This document shows positions 1 through 12,365 of a DNA stretch of 64,000 bases, one piece after another. The translations under genes were made by a program, and so were the position numbers. The notes below the pieces were generated by a model. It was not told the origin of the DNA. It saw only the letters and a list, made by a program, of their open reading frames with translations, and ran no database searches. Each line of letters starts with the position of its first letter. The stretch's first letter is position 1. Origin of the DNA: Istiophorus platypterus. Taxonomy: Eukaryota; Chordata; Actinopteri; Istiophoriformes; Istiophoridae. The stretch lies in NCBI GenBank assembly GCA_016859345.1, contig CM029126.1, positions 6,863,027-6,927,026 on the forward strand. Direction: 5' to 3'.

Positions 1-3000
1 ATCAGTGAACAGCCTCCACTTGCCCAGGGAGGAGTTTTCCTAAAGGTCACAGTGTCCATTCACACACCCATTTACATTGATCAGCACTCTCCACAGTTGT
101 TTTGCACCAGGGGTTTTTGGTCCAGAAACTCTGCCATAAATCAACCACGGACTGAATCCAGCCTCACGGAAAAAAAAAATGTAAAAGCTCACAGGAGTAA
201 CAAAGGCTGCGGCGGAAGTGTTTTCCTGATGTATTTCTCTTTGTTGCTATTAGACACCACTTGGTTTTTCCCTCCCAAAGTTTAGTTTGCATTTGATGTA
301 GATCAAAGCACAGCACATTTCACAAAGAATCAGGCTGTGAGTCCCAGCGGTCACTTGAAAGCACTGACAAAATAAATAAATAAAGAAGGAAGATAAATTC
401 TACTTGACATGTATTCAGTCAGTCTGTGCTTCAACATTGTGCAGCCATTTGTCTAATTAATATATCCATGTTAAGTAGTTTAGTCGGGGTAAAGTGAATA
501 ATTACTGTAACAGCTCAATCAGACTTAACCTCTGTTTTGCTTTCAGTGACACCTACAGAATGTGTAGTCTTTTTCCCTCGGGCAACCTTAATTTGTTTTC
601 CCCTTGATGCCGGATCTTAGACTTGCATGTGCGATGCAGTCAGCTGAATACATACATACATAACACATACATGAACCCATGAATATGAAAATGATGCACA
701 ACAGGTGGTGAGTGACTAACAGCAAAGGTAGATTTTTTTTTCCTCTGGCATATGTAACGTATAAGTTGTCACAGGGAACCCAAGTCCAGCAATATTCTCT
801 ATTTTCTTTTTTGTCGACAAATTCCGTGAAAAGACCAAAACTAAGGATGAATTGAGCCTGCTAGCGTTGCCCGGGTAGCAAAGAACCCAGTATACAGCAG
901 CTTACTCCTCTGGCATAGACCTGTTCTCCAAAAGCTATTACGAACACATCAGTGGGCTACACCTTTGTACTAAGTGACATGTTACCCCATCGTGATCAAC
1001 ATCAAAACAGTAGTTTTAATTTGAGTCAGTGTCACCGTGAGGTTTCGATGGCGGTGAACCCTTGCAAACAGGATGAAAGCTAGCGATATTCAGGTGTAAA
1101 GTGTGACGTTGAAATGAGCAGCATCAGTCCAGCGCAGGTTTTTTTTGTTGTTTGTTTTGTTTTGTTTTGTTTTATTTATTTTTTTTTTTTTTGGGGGGGT
1201 TGCAGAGCTCTGATTTTTAGAAGTGACCGAAGCAAGTTCCACAAAGTTCCACAACTCTCACCAACACGTTGCAGGCTGGTGGACAACAAAGAGCCGTCTC
1301 ACAGGTGCAGCAGATTCTGGCAGGTGTCACCCAACCTGGACCCCCCTGAAATTACACCTTTGTCAGCCTGCCAATTGTTGGAGCTTCCTAATTGGCTGTT
1401 GCGCTTTCAACACGAATATGCATCAGTGTTTTCTATTACATCACCAGTGGGGTGCTGACAGGCAGCATTGCCACCTTAACGACTTGTCGCTACATTTACC
1501 AACTTTTCAGATCCTTTTATCAACTTTTTTTTTTTTTTTTTTTTCAAAAGCACCTAGCGCCAAATGAGCAGCTTTTTGGAAAAACCTCCGCTAATTTATG
1601 TAGAAGAGAATCACCAGTATTTCCCAGTACTGAGTGCTAGTCCCTCCACAGGGACCTGTCTATGTACATCTCATTCAACAAGTAAATATGGATGATATCA
1701 CAGCAAATATCGTTGTCTTTTACTTGTGTTTATGGGGATTTTGTCAGATGATATCACAGTTATAAACTCGGGATTTTAGCCGGTGCAGAGCTGCAGCTTG
1801 GAAATGACTTGGAAGTCATTGCTGGTTAACATGTGGTCTGAATGGGCCGCGTTTCGGACTCTGTTTCATACTTCTTCAGTTGTCAGACAACGGAAACATT
1901 AAAACCTGTAAATGGGAGCCACTTTTCGAAAAATAGGTCGTATCAAATTACTGTATATTTGAGCACAGATGGTGGGAGAGACGCAAACAGATAAAGGGCG
2001 GTCCAGCCACATACTGGGTTTTGACCCGGTCTTGTTTCACCTTGGTGAGGGGGATACTTACAGTTCCACAGTCACAAACACAGTCCTACTGCTGTAAATA
2101 CTTCTTCCACTCTGGTAATGTTTGTCTACGAGTCTACAGCTGTGCCGCCAGCTCTGTGAATCAGACACAATGAAGCTAAATGCTAACGTCAGCAATGCTA
2201 CCACGCTCACAGGGATAACTAAATGAATGCTGATGTTTAGGAGGTATAATGGCGACATGATTGTGCCAGAAAGTGTAGAAATCCCTAAAGTTTTCACATT
2301 CATTTTGTGGGAACATCAACATCAGTACAAATTTTATAGCAATGCATCCAGTATTTGTGTAGATATTTTAGTCTGGACCAACTGACCATAGGGTAGAGTA
2401 GCCAGAAATTGAGATGACAAAGTGTGGGTTTTGGTCTTTTGATTTTTGATAATGATTTAAATGTAGTAATAATAATAATAATACCTTTCACCTTTTACAT
2501 AACGGTTTTATCAATAAAAGCCATAGTTTGTATAGAAGGTGGCCTCTCCTGCCAAACAGATGGCATCCTGCCACGGTCATGATGCCAAAATACATTATAT
2601 TAAAGGTGATGGAAGTTTGCAAATGCATGAAAATGAGATTCATGCTGAGTTGCAAATCTGTTTGCTCCGGAAATCTCAGGGAGCTAGGCTGCAACAACAG
2701 CTGCCGACCTGTCATGACAACTCTATCAAACATAACAAAGCATCCAGTCTCAGCATCCATTTCTGCACCAAACTGTTTCATGTCATTTGAGTAATGACAT
2801 TACAGTTGAAGAAGTACAACCCAAAACTTGGGACACTATATCTGATTAAACATGATAAATGTGTATGGAGCACGTGTATTAAGGAAGGTTAAAGGAAGAT
2901 GGAAGAAATGGATGGAGGGGCCGAGAGAATGATGATATCAGCTGAGTGATTGAGATGCAGAGCAACCGGGACGGACAAGTTGTGAAGCCGCTGATGCGTC

Positions 3001-4728
3001 ATTGATTGGCACTCACATTGAGCTAGGGCAGATTCCGCATCAGGGCTGAGGTGTTCGATTCAAAGTGCATTGACAAATGTTCCCCTGTGCCCGAGTTTCG
3101 GAGGATGTGTTTAATTAGAGGGGCAAAACAAGGGTATGTGTTAGAGGATTAAGCAGGGGCAGGGCAGAGGGGATGGGCAAAACTGTGACTCCTTTACACA
3201 AATTGTACCAAAGCTCAGCAAGTGTCTAAAATCAATACTTCTACTGCGGAAGTGTGTGATAATCACGCGGAGATGTTGATGACAGTCCTACTTTGATTAA
3301 CGATTTTACTGGGAATCAGTCCAAGCAAACGCGCCAGAACCGTGACATTAACAGCGTAGCGTATCCGGTGTACGACTGTTTAAATGCATACTGATGGACC
3401 ATGCTTAATGGGTTAAAAGACTGCCAGGGAACTGAACGGCAGCACCGTAAACAATCAAACATTTAATTGTACATTCCATTCCACTTAGCAACTCGGTAGG
3501 CTGAAAATAATCAATTTTAAAAGCCACTGAATTAAGTCTCAGGAGTGCTGAATCTGTTTTTGGATAAATTAAATGCGCTGTAGACTTATCACCACCATGT
3601 TGAAACCCTTAATACTTCAACTGTACACAGAATTGATTGCATTTCTGAAACTCCCTCTTTGTATCTTCCCCCACTTCTCAATTCCGTCTCTAGTTTAACC
3701 TCTCTTTATTTCTCTCTGAGCATTACAAACGCAGCAAAAACCTTCTGAGAAAATACAGTATGGCACAGATTAATTACAGGCTTTTGCTAATACAGTACAT
3801 CAGAGTGCCATATCGTACAGGTGTTGCTGGGAGTTGTGGGGAAACTAATAAATCTACCAGTATAAGCTTGTCTGGTCGCGCTGCACGAACGACTGACTGC
3901 AGGCTCTTTACCTGGGACACTTTTTTGAATTAAATTACGCTTAGCTTTTTAAATCTGCAAACCGACGAGTTAATATGTTGCGATGAGTGTGTATGTTTTC
4001 GTATACATCTAGGGCTCTAAATCCAAAAGCTGCCTATCTATTCTCTTTCATTTTTCCATCAGTCACGTATTGAGCACTGCAGTACTTGTTCAAGGGGAAA
4101 ATGTTTCCAAGCAACTGGTGCAACAGCTTACTTACAGACAACTATCAAAGAGACGGAATGAAATCGCAGCTCATTCCTGTGCAAAGCCATTTAGCTGCTA
4201 CTCTAAGGTAGTTTGAGGGATAAGTTGAAGCGATCAATATCTGACCTCGTCCGTACTTGTGTGGCTGTTTATTACACAATGAAGCAACACTGAAGTTAAG
4301 GGCACAGGGCAGGTCAGTGCATGTTTAGCAAGCCTTTGTACTGCCGAAAGCCTGATTCAGCATTCAGTGGATGTTTGCAGACTGGAGGTTAAAACTACAT
4401 TTTCAAGTGGTTAGATTACGCAGAACCAAGAGACGTTTTTCTTTTTTTAATCTTGGCTCTTATGATTCTGAAAGGCCACTAGAGGTAGCCACATATTACC
4501 TCTAACAGAATATTGTAGACTAATATTCATAGTCTGAAAGACACCAAAAGAAGTCAATATGGTGCTTACATGTTTGGCAAGTTGTCCTTCAGCTTTGAAA
4601 CTTGCTCCATGTGTTGCTACTAAGCACTTGGCAGAACAATGGATTCCTACACTCTCCCCTGTCATGCATCTTTTATTCTGATGATTATGCCAATGTCTTT
4701 TGCAACCTTCAGCCTGTTGACTACATTT
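1..4728. other. Upstream non-coding DNA, no gene seen
   Basis: I see no convincing exon, RNA gene or intact mobile element here. The longest open frames (up to 114 codons) are chance frames; those near 1.1-1.6 kb run through T-rich low-complexity DNA. Simple sequence includes a T/G-rich tract at 1140-1199, a T run at about 1525-1544 and (TAA)5 at 2467-2481. The rest is AT-rich single-copy-looking sequence. It lies 12 to 17 kb upstream of the only recognised first exon and could contain distal regulatory DNA, but nothing in the bases alone proves that. Confidence 0.6.
1140..1199. repeat. T-rich low-complexity tract
   Basis: A run of T interrupted by G, including TTTTG repeats, passes into a long T homopolymer and then a G7 run. 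It looks like an aged A-tail-like or slippage tract (on the minus strand it is A-rich). No element attached to it was recognised. Confidence 0.8.
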
Positions 4729-4958
4729 GGGCGTCTGTGGCTCAGGTGGTAGAGTTGGGCATCCAACAACCAGATGGTCAGCGGTTCAATCCCCACATGT
4801 CGAGGTGTCCTTGGCAAAGATACATCATCATCCATGTGTCATCTGTGTATGAACGTGTGTGTGTGGGTGTAGAAAAGTGCTTCGAATGTCTTCGTGAATG
4901 TGGCAGCAGTCGATAAGACTAAAAAGGCAACATGTAAGTGCAGTCCCCATTCACCATG
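4729..4958 (+). mobile_element. tRNA-derived SINE (teleost type)
   Basis: The left part is tRNA-like. An RNA polymerase III A box, TGGCTCAGGTG, lies at 4738-4748 and matches TRGYNNARNNG at every position. A B box, GGTTCAATCC, lies at 4783-4792, about 35 bases further on. The body that follows has the motif 'GTCGAGGTGTCCTTGGCAA', familiar from teleost tRNA-SINEs (in active copies: GTCGAAGTGTCCTTGAGCAAGA). It continues with a 'GTGTATGAACGTGTGTG' stretch and a tail near AAGTGCAGTCCCCATTCACC. Base changes and small deletions against that pattern suggest an old, immobile copy. SINEs of this kind encode no protein and depend on a partner LINE. Family assignment is from memory of the motif pattern, not from a search. 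Confidence 0.8.
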
Positions 4959-7900
4959 TAGGGGCTCAGCCTGTAGATACAGACTTGATCAATACTTACA
5001 CTATATATTTGATTTGGTTTTAACACTGCAGTAGTTCAATCTTTTATTGATTTGTAAGCTTAAGATAAATAAAATATGATTTAAATTTTGCAAAACACTT
5101 TTTCACAGTTACAGAAACAGTAATGTAACGGTTAATATAGGATGAATGTTATTTGCAGTTCTGTGATGGGACGCAAACGTCTAGGACACACTACTTTCTT
5201 GCAATTGTACTAAAAACTGACACTGGTTATAAATCACAAGGTGTGGACTTGTAGAACATGGATTGAACTACCAAGGTTAGTGGCCTGGCAATTCTTAAGT
5301 GTTTTAGAGCTACAGCACACAGGACATGCATCATTTTGTGTGTGTGTGTGTGTGTTCTTTTTCAACTATCGTTGATACTGCTTTCTTGAGAATTAGTTCC
5401 GCAGGGTTCTATTTTAGGCCCATAGTATTTACTTTTCACATTTATTCAATCATTTCAATCAAAAAACTAACATGTATCTACATATATTCCTAAGCTTAGC
5501 CTGTATTTCATAGAGGACACATAATATACCAGCATTGTGATATTTCTTAAAAACTAAAAGAAAAAAAAAATGCCACCTTCGATGGCTATTAAATAAGCTG
5601 TTTTGGAACAAGTGGTCCATGATATAGTTGTCATACTTCCACAGCTGTTTCTTTTTCCACAGTTTGATGTGGAGAAATCTGTTAGGGGCCTTGGGGCATC
5701 ACATGACATGCATGTGCACCTTGTGATTTTTTTTCCCACTGTGCCAGAGTCACCACAGTTCAACTCTTTCCCCAGGGTGATGGTTCTTTGGCTGTGCCCA
5801 GACGACAAATGTGATTATTCTGCTGCCAGAGCAGCTCTGTCTCTGGGAGTGTTCGTGTTGCTAAAATTGCAATCTGTTGTGTGTGTAGGCATTCTGTACG
5901 CATGTTAATGAAGCAGTGGAAGTTAATAAATGTTGTTGCTGCCTTATACAAACATATTTGGTTTAGAGACATTAATTACAGCACTGCAGCTGTTAAAATA
6001 TAAGGTTTTCAAATGTTTACTTTTATGACATATGCAAATGCAGGAATAACTTGTGTATAAGAAATTTAGAAACTTTGGAGATAAAGAAAATTCAGTGCAT
6101 CAGTACTCTGAGACACAACCATCCTGACTGATTGGTAATCTATTTTCTTGGTACTGTATATCGGTGCCGTGGCGATAATATACCGCTGGCTGCCAACATA
6201 ATGTCTTATGCATGGCACCAATTCTGCAGCAGAGAACGCTTAGCAATGCCAGCCACATCCAATCAAGACATTGTTCTACATCTCTGCGGAGGTTACCAAG
6301 TACGGAGGGAGGCCAGCGGAGCCCCATTTGTGATGAGTAGCACTGGAACGCAGAGCAGGATAGATAGATAGAATGAGTTAGAGGAGGAGAAAAAGATCAA
6401 AAAGATGGAGCAGGATAGAACTGGATGAGGTGGTGAAAGCAGATTGCAGGATTGCGTCAACGGCAAGAGATGGTGAAATCAATTCTGGACGAAATGAGAA
6501 AGATTGATTTGGGAGTGAAACAAAGGAAATAGTGACAGGGGCAGGTACAGTATGCGAGGTAGGAGGGAATGAGGAGGAGGGAAAGATGGAAAGATGACAA
6601 GAGATGTCACTGGTAGGTGAGTGGAAGCCACAGGCAGAAGTGACAGGCCATCAAAAGCCCAATAAAATCGAAGAACACTTTTGATGCAGATATTTAATGT
6701 ACCAATAAAGAGTATTATACAGAGGTCCTTTTACAAAGTTTAATTTTCATTCTTCTAGTGATTTTATTCATTTAATTTAGTTTTCAGTTTGAAGTTGATT
6801 TAGTGTTTTTTTTCCCTTTATTATTATTACTTGGGTCTAATTTGTATTTTCAGTTCTGAGATCTAATTTGTTGATTTATTTATTCATTGTTTTATTCATC
6901 TATTTCCTTTCTTAGTCATTAACTCGTGTTAAGATTATCCGTTTGCAGTGGTTGTTCGGATGAATGGGAATGTCTGTAGAAGAAGTGGCGTCATTTACTT
7001 GCCTGGTCTTGGCAGAGCTGCTGAACTGTGTAGGCAGCTTCATGTATTTGACACCGCATGTCCCTGTTTGATTTTTAATTTTCTTCAACGTAGGAACCTC
7101 GGTGAGGCGATTAATGGAACCATTCTGAAGATGCCAGATGGCTATAATTTTATTATATTAAAATTATAAATAGATCTATTAATAATATATTATGACTGAT
7201 TATTGTAGCTGCTTGCTTATTCGTTGTTTTTAAATGTTAAAAACCTGCACGCATAAATAAAAACAAACAAGCCTGCCATCACTCCTGTGCATACTTTCCG
7301 ACATGAGCTGACGGTCACACGGTTTGACATGAGTGCATTTGGGCATCAGCTAAATTCATTACTGCAAACGGTAGTTCTCTGTCGGTTTGTCTGTCTGTCT
7401 CGCTGGCCCTTGCTCTCTCTCTCTACTCCACTCATCCATCTACTCTCTTTCTACACCTCAGGCAAGAAGCAAGGTTGCTATCCTCATTAACCTCCCTGCC
7501 TCTCTCCAGCTCACCTCAGGCCAGCCCCGCCGTAAGCCGCAGTCATTACTGCTGAATCAAGCTGGGGAGACGGGAACTGGAGGTGGGAAGCAGAGCAAGA
7601 AGAAGGGGACAGTCGGCTGGAGTAGAGGAGACTGTTATAATGGGTGACAGAGAGGGAAATAAAAAGAGGAGCGAGACAACAACTGGGAAACCAGAAAAAA
7701 AAAAAAAATCAAAGAATGGCGGATAAAAGGAGGGATTCGCGTTAGTGTGGTTAAATGGAAAGAGGACAAAAAGAGACAGAGAGAGAGGAACGGTGGCGGC
7801 AGATAATCCATTAGAGAACTCGGGAGTGGCTAAGATGATGTGTGAGCCAGTCATAAGCAGACATGCTCAAAGCTTAAAACTATGGGCACTTGGCATAGTT

Positions 7901-8613
7901 ATCCATGATAGATATCTACTTTCGGAAACCAGTTATTTATCAATGCCGCGTCTCTGTTGGCTGCGAGACTACCGTCTTAGGGCTCTGAGCAAAGCGCTTT
8001 ATGTCCCCTCCCGTCCGTTCTACAGAGTCTGACCGGACTTAACTGCTTTTGTGGACCCTTCTGCTGCAGCCTTATGGCTGAGTCGGAGTTCAATAATCCC
8101 TACAAACATATCAGGGATTAATGAGTCGCTGCTTAAAGCGCAACAGTTATGAATACATATGGATGCAAAAGGGTTCTTGATGATAATGAAGCACACCAGT
8201 TTTTTTCTTTCCACCACTGAAAATTTGTGTTCTGATCTATGAGATCTGTGGATGATTAATGGCATAAGGAACGCTTTTTAAGTACCGTCATTAGGAACTT
8301 TTTTAATTAGTAGGGGATGGTTTGTGGAGTGAGCCACAGTACTCGTTCCAGGACGGGGGGGGCAGAGCTCCACAGCAAGGGCTTCCTCGTGGCCAGGAGG
8401 CAACCAGCGGACGCTGATTTGACATGAAACACAGCCGGTCGATCCGACATCAGTCTGCACTAATAAAGTAATTGTGCTGATGTTTTTCGTGTCGTTGAGG
8501 CCCACGTCAGTGACTCGGACCTGGAGAGTCGGAGTGTTGCAGTGATGGAAAGAAAATTTGATGGAGTGGCGAATTAAAAGGAACGGAAAATGGCAGTTGC
8601 ATTTTGGAAGCCA

Positions 8614-8620
<7 letters not shown>
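4959..8620. other. Upstream non-coding DNA with polypurine block
   Basis: No gene is supported. A short (TG)9 lies at 5337-5354. From about 6380 to 6620 the plus strand is strongly purine-rich (GGA/GAA-rich), and it is purine-rich again from about 7560 to 7820. Around 7380-7460 it is CT-rich instead. These strand-asymmetric blocks explain the long lysine/arginine/glutamate-rich or serine-rich open frames here. The rest is unremarkable AT-rich sequence. Confidence 0.55.

Positions 8621-8659
<39 letters not shown>
8621..8659. repeat. (GA)n microsatellite
   Basis: About 19 uninterrupted GA dinucleotides. It is a perfect polypurine mirror repeat, so length polymorphism and triplex formation are both plausible. 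Confidence 0.95.
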
Positions 8660-8661
<2 letters not shown>

Positions 8662-9000
8662 AGGCAGCAGACATGATTAAACTCCATCATCTATTATAGC
8701 TCGGCTCGTGGCTTTGATCTGGCTTCAAGGCCGCACTCTCCGACGTGCTCGGGCCCCATTCGCATCTTAAAAGGTGACTCTCCCCACGCTGCTTCATCAT
8801 TCATTTACTATCCATCATTCTCCGCCTATGGGCAAACACATCCATGTACACAGTAGGTTCGCGTTCGCCCCCGCACATTTACATACACACACACACAATC
8901 ATCCTTTGGTTCAGGCAATTAGCAGCCTTGACCAAGATGGAGTACAACATTTGTATTTTGACCCTCAAATGGAGAAACCAAATGACCAAAAAAAAAAGAA

Positions 9001-9006
9001 TATATA

Positions 9007-9092
<86 letters not shown>

Positions 9093-9094
9093 TT
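9001..9094. repeat. (TA)n microsatellite
   Basis: Roughly 45 TA units interrupted only by two TGTG/CA variants near the ends. It lies directly after an A9 run. Long (TA)n extrudes cruciforms and often gives sequencing and assembly errors, so the exact length is uncertain. The isoleucine/tyrosine repeat frames across it on both strands are artefacts of the repeat. Confidence 0.97.
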
Positions 9095-10562
9095 ACCTCT
9101 TTTTCTCTCCCTTTTCCTCAGCATCTCTCTCAGTTTACTCCATCTCTTGGCAGGCTGTTTTTGTCATCTCCTCTTCAGATTCAGTTGCAGTGCCTCAATT
9201 TCAAGGTACTTTACAAGCGTGGCATGTTGCAGCGGCAGCAATCAGCAGTGAAAACAATTGTGCGCTTAAAGTCATTGTAACAACATCAACTTGTGAGGTG
9301 CTAACAGCAAGGGTGATATTAGCAGTGGAAATGAACCAAATTAATAAGTTATGGCTTATAAATCAATTTTCGTGAATTAGAAATTTGAAGCCTTTTTTTA
9401 CTCCCCGACTTCTTCCTCCCAGTCGAGAAAGTTTACAGAGGATGGAAACCGATTAAATTACAACAGGAGGCGCTTTAATGTCAATTGACCCCTGTCGTCT
9501 TCCTCTGACCCGGCACTCCCTTCTTTTCCCTTCTCATCTTTTTCATGTCGATCAAGTATCCTAGCCCCCACCTCCCCCCCACCCTTTTCTCAGCTGATCC
9601 GACTATCAATCTCCATCCATAATCCCCTACATGAATCTCCCATCCAATTCTCCTCTCCTTCCATCTGCAATCCTCCATTTCTCTGGGAGGAGGGTAGCTG
9701 ACACAATTTGCTTTCAAGCTTCTCCCTTTCTTTTCCCCTTTGCATTCCATATCTTCCTCTCTTGCTTTTCCCTCCTCATCTTTCTGCTTCCTTACACCTC
9801 TTGGCATAACATAATTCAGAGGACAAGCCTTTCGAGACCAAAGGCTCTCGCCCAATCTCTTTTAGTCCCTCTCTCCTACAATCCCTCTCAGCGGGATACT
9901 CGGAGGGACAGTGATTACAACCAAGTGACTGACGCCTCTGCCATGCCAATTAATGCGGGGGGTTGAAAACAGAGCAAGGGGAAAGAGCGGGAAGGAGTGT
10001 CCATGCCCGCATATCCATACATTATCATACTAAACAGGCTGGCGGGGTATCTCGGCCCCAACTGGTAGCTCTACAGTAGACACTTCAGGGACAGGTTCCG
10101 ACAGCCTGATGTACCACAAGTCTGACATGTTTGCATAAACCGCCCTGCTCTCCAAACAAGCTTCCCTCTGCGTTGGTCCTAACAGTCGAGGTGCCGTCAT
10201 CTGACATTATAGTATGGGTCTGCTTTATACTCCATTAATTGGGTGTGAAATTACTGCCATTTCAAACAGGCACTCAAGGTTTCTCAGTGACTCTGACTGC
10301 AGCTGATATGGGGGAAAGGCTCAGACACATACCTTTACTGCACATCTGAATATAAGACAAACTCTTCTGCTACAATTCACGATGCGTAGTTTGAAATAGC
10401 TTAGCGCACAGTGCGGTTTAGCTGCCATCCATCTAGCCTAGCCTCACCCTGATAAGTAATGATGCGCTCAGTGGCAGCCAGACACCCTCTACCACGAATC
10501 CTGAGCTATGGCAAAGCCCAATCACTCTGACTCTGAGAATTTATTTCATACTCAAGGAATTT
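9095..10562. other. Non-coding, pyrimidine-rich block then single-copy-looking DNA
   Basis: The plus strand is CT-rich from about 9480 to 9800, which creates a spurious 124-codon minus-strand frame rich in Lys, Arg and Glu. No splice sites or protein motifs support it. From 9960 to 10562 the sequence is of mixed composition with no recognised feature, and it ends at the A-tract that starts the tandem duplication. Confidence 0.5.
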
Positions 10563-10581
10563 AAAAAAAAAAAAAAAAAAA

Positions 10582-11458
10582 TCTGCTCAGCTCCAACTGC
10601 ACCTTGACAGCCCGTGAAGCTTATTAGGTCAGTACAAGACAGACTACAAGTAAATGGCCAATCACCAAAGTCATTAAACACGGAGATGATGAGAGTGTAA
10701 CATTTTTATAGGAATGACTGGGATCAATTGGCACTAAATGAATTACAATAACTGGTTGCTGCAGCCAACAGAGCCTTCACTTAGAAAGAAATTGAAGACG
10801 TAGGGTAAAAACAGAAAATCTACAAAAGGTCAGAGCACTATGACTACTCTCATTAGTGTTACCTTTGAAAAAAAGAGATCTTCCTCTTCAGCAAAAAGTC
10901 TCCTGCTCTTTTGTGAGTGGCTCTGAGCCCAAGTTTTTTTTTCCCTGACAGTATTTTACCTTTTTCTTTTACCAGACCTAAGAGGCTTTAGTCCTGTCCA
11001 CAGCCTTCTGTTCCCTTTGAACGTCACTGCTGGACAGAGCCACTTGCCTTCATTTATCTTCGCATTACTTTGCCCTCAGCCAACATTTTAAATTGCTGAG
11101 CAAATGCACACACACACTCATTTCTAACTTTAAACATGTACTTTCCCTCTCCTATTTTCCACTCTCCTTTACTGACCGTATTTGAATTTATTCTGCTTTT
11201 TAAGTACTTTTCTCTCAAATAAGTGTCTTCCTCCAGCATGTCGTGTCTGAAATGAGGGTCCACTGTCAGTCCCTGTGAGTTTTCTGAGCGAGTCTCCTCA
11301 GTCTCTCCAAGTCCCCAGGAGCTGCTCAAGTCTAGGCCGATGCTCATGTTAATGCTGCACACTGATGCAGAATTATCTGACTGTTCATATTCTTCTCGGC
11401 TGTGTTGCCCTCAGGGACAGGACCAGACAGCGAGACGTTAATGCTTTTAGATAAAATT
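10582..11458. repeat. Tandem duplication, unit 1
   Basis: The left copy begins with TCTGCTCAGCTCC and ends with ATAAAATT before the internal A-tract. It has G at 10917 and lacks one T in the 'ATCTTCGC' stretch near 11060. That missing base breaks the longer minus-strand frame present in unit 2, but outside the exon-like part. Confidence 0.93.
11177..11409 (-). other. Exon-like minus-strand frame, copy 1 (function unknown)
   Basis: Read on the minus strand, a pyrimidine-rich stretch (CTCGCTGTCTGGTCCTGTCC) ends in CTGAG, an acceptable 3' splice site. It is followed by 233 bases open in one frame. The frame is terminated upstream by a stop at the splice site itself, and it ends at ACG|GTCAGT, a fair 5' splice site. 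The 77 predicted residues are balanced and protein-like rather than low-complexity: serine- and acid-rich in the first half (...SIGLDLSSSWGLGETEETRS...), then charged and probably helical (...HDMLEEDTYLREKYLKSR). A second short stretch about 300 bases further on the minus strand also sits between AG and GT (residues like LFAEEEDLFFSK), but the phases do not join simply. I do not recognise the family. It could be an exon of an unidentified gene, part of a decayed retrocopy, or chance. Confidence 0.25.
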
Positions 11459-11472
11459 AAAAAAAAAAAAAA

Positions 11473-12350
11473 TCTGCTCAGCTCCAACTGCACCTTGACA
11501 GCCCGTGAAGCTTATTAGGTCAGTACAAGACAGACTACAAGTAAATGGCCAATCACCAAAGTCATTAAACACGGAGATGATGAGAGTGTAACATTTTTAT
11601 AGGAATGACTGGGATCAATTGGCACTAAATGAATTACAATAACTGGTTGCTGCAGCCAACAGAGCCTTCACTTAGAAAGAAATTGAAGACGTAGGGTAAA
11701 AACAGAAAATCTACAAAAGGTCAGAGCACTATGACTACTCTCATTAGTGTTACCTTTGAAAAAAAGAGATCTTCCTCTTCAGCAAAAAGTCTCCTGCTCT
11801 TTTGTGAATGGCTCTGAGCCCAAGTTTTTTTTTCCCTGACAGTATTTTACCTTTTTCTTTTACCAGACCTAAGAGGCTTTAGTCCTGTCCACAGCCTTCT
11901 GTTCCCTTTGAACGTCACTGCTGGACAGAGCCACTTGCCTTCATTTATCTTTCGCATTACTTTGCCCTCAGCCAACATTTTAAATTGCTGAGCAAATGCA
12001 CACACACACTCATTTCTAACTTTAAACATGTACTTTCCCTCTCCTATTTTCCACTCTCCTTTACTGACCGTATTTGAATTTATTCTGCTTTTTAAGTACT
12101 TTTCTCTCAAATAAGTGTCTTCCTCCAGCATGTCGTGTCTGAAATGAGGGTCCACTGTCAGTCCCTGTGAGTTTTCTGAGCGAGTCTCCTCAGTCTCTCC
12201 AAGTCCCCAGGAGCTGCTCAAGTCTAGGCCGATGCTCATGTTAATGCTGCACACTGATGCAGAATTATCTGACTGTTCATATTCTTCTCGGCTGTGTTGC
12301 CCTCAGGGACAGGACCAGACAGCGAGACGTTAATGCTTTTAGATAAAATT
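11473..12350. repeat. Tandem duplication, unit 2
   Basis: The right copy is 878 bases against 877 in unit 1. The single-base insertion ('ATCTTTCGC') lies near 11950 and the single substitution is at 11808 (A). After the closing A-tract the sequence becomes a (GAAA)n-like tract and then unrelated AT-rich DNA. Confidence 0.93.
12069..12301 (-). other. Exon-like minus-strand frame, copy 2 (function unknown)
   Basis: This is base-for-base the same as copy 1 across the 233-base exon-like part, with the same candidate acceptor and donor. Both differences between the duplicated units fall outside it. At 233 bases (not a multiple of three), including both copies in one mRNA would shift the frame. 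If the exon is real, the copies could only be used alternatively or one would have to be skipped. Identity between copies reflects recent duplication and says nothing about selection. Confidence 0.25.
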
Positions 12351-12365
12351 AAAAAAAAAAAAAAA

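Larger units (their letters stand above)
10563..12365. repeat. Near-identical tandem duplication, unit about 891 bp
   Basis: The structure is A-tract, unit 1, A-tract, unit 2, A-tract. The tracts are 10563-10581, 11459-11472 and about 12351-12365, the last running into GAAAGAAAG. The first base of unit 1 (10582) recurs at 11473, an offset of 891. After one single-base insertion the offset becomes 892. By eye I find only two differences in about 877 bases: G at 10917 versus A at 11808, and an extra T in unit 2 near 11950. That means either a very recent duplication through the flanking A-tracts, or a false duplication from allelic or misassembled copies. Each unit carries the same exon-like minus-strand frame. 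Confidence 0.95.

Noticed and set aside
8774..9375. Overlapping frames of 81-168 codons through the TA repeat on both strands
   Set aside because: They consist of Tyr-Ile/Ile-Tyr repeats generated by (TA)n, with no domain or splice support.
9481..9855. 124-codon minus-strand frame as a possible further exon of the gene suggested in the tandem duplication
   Set aside because: It is the complement of a CT-rich domain; the Lys/Arg/Glu-rich product has no resemblance to the exon-like frame and no splice sites define it.
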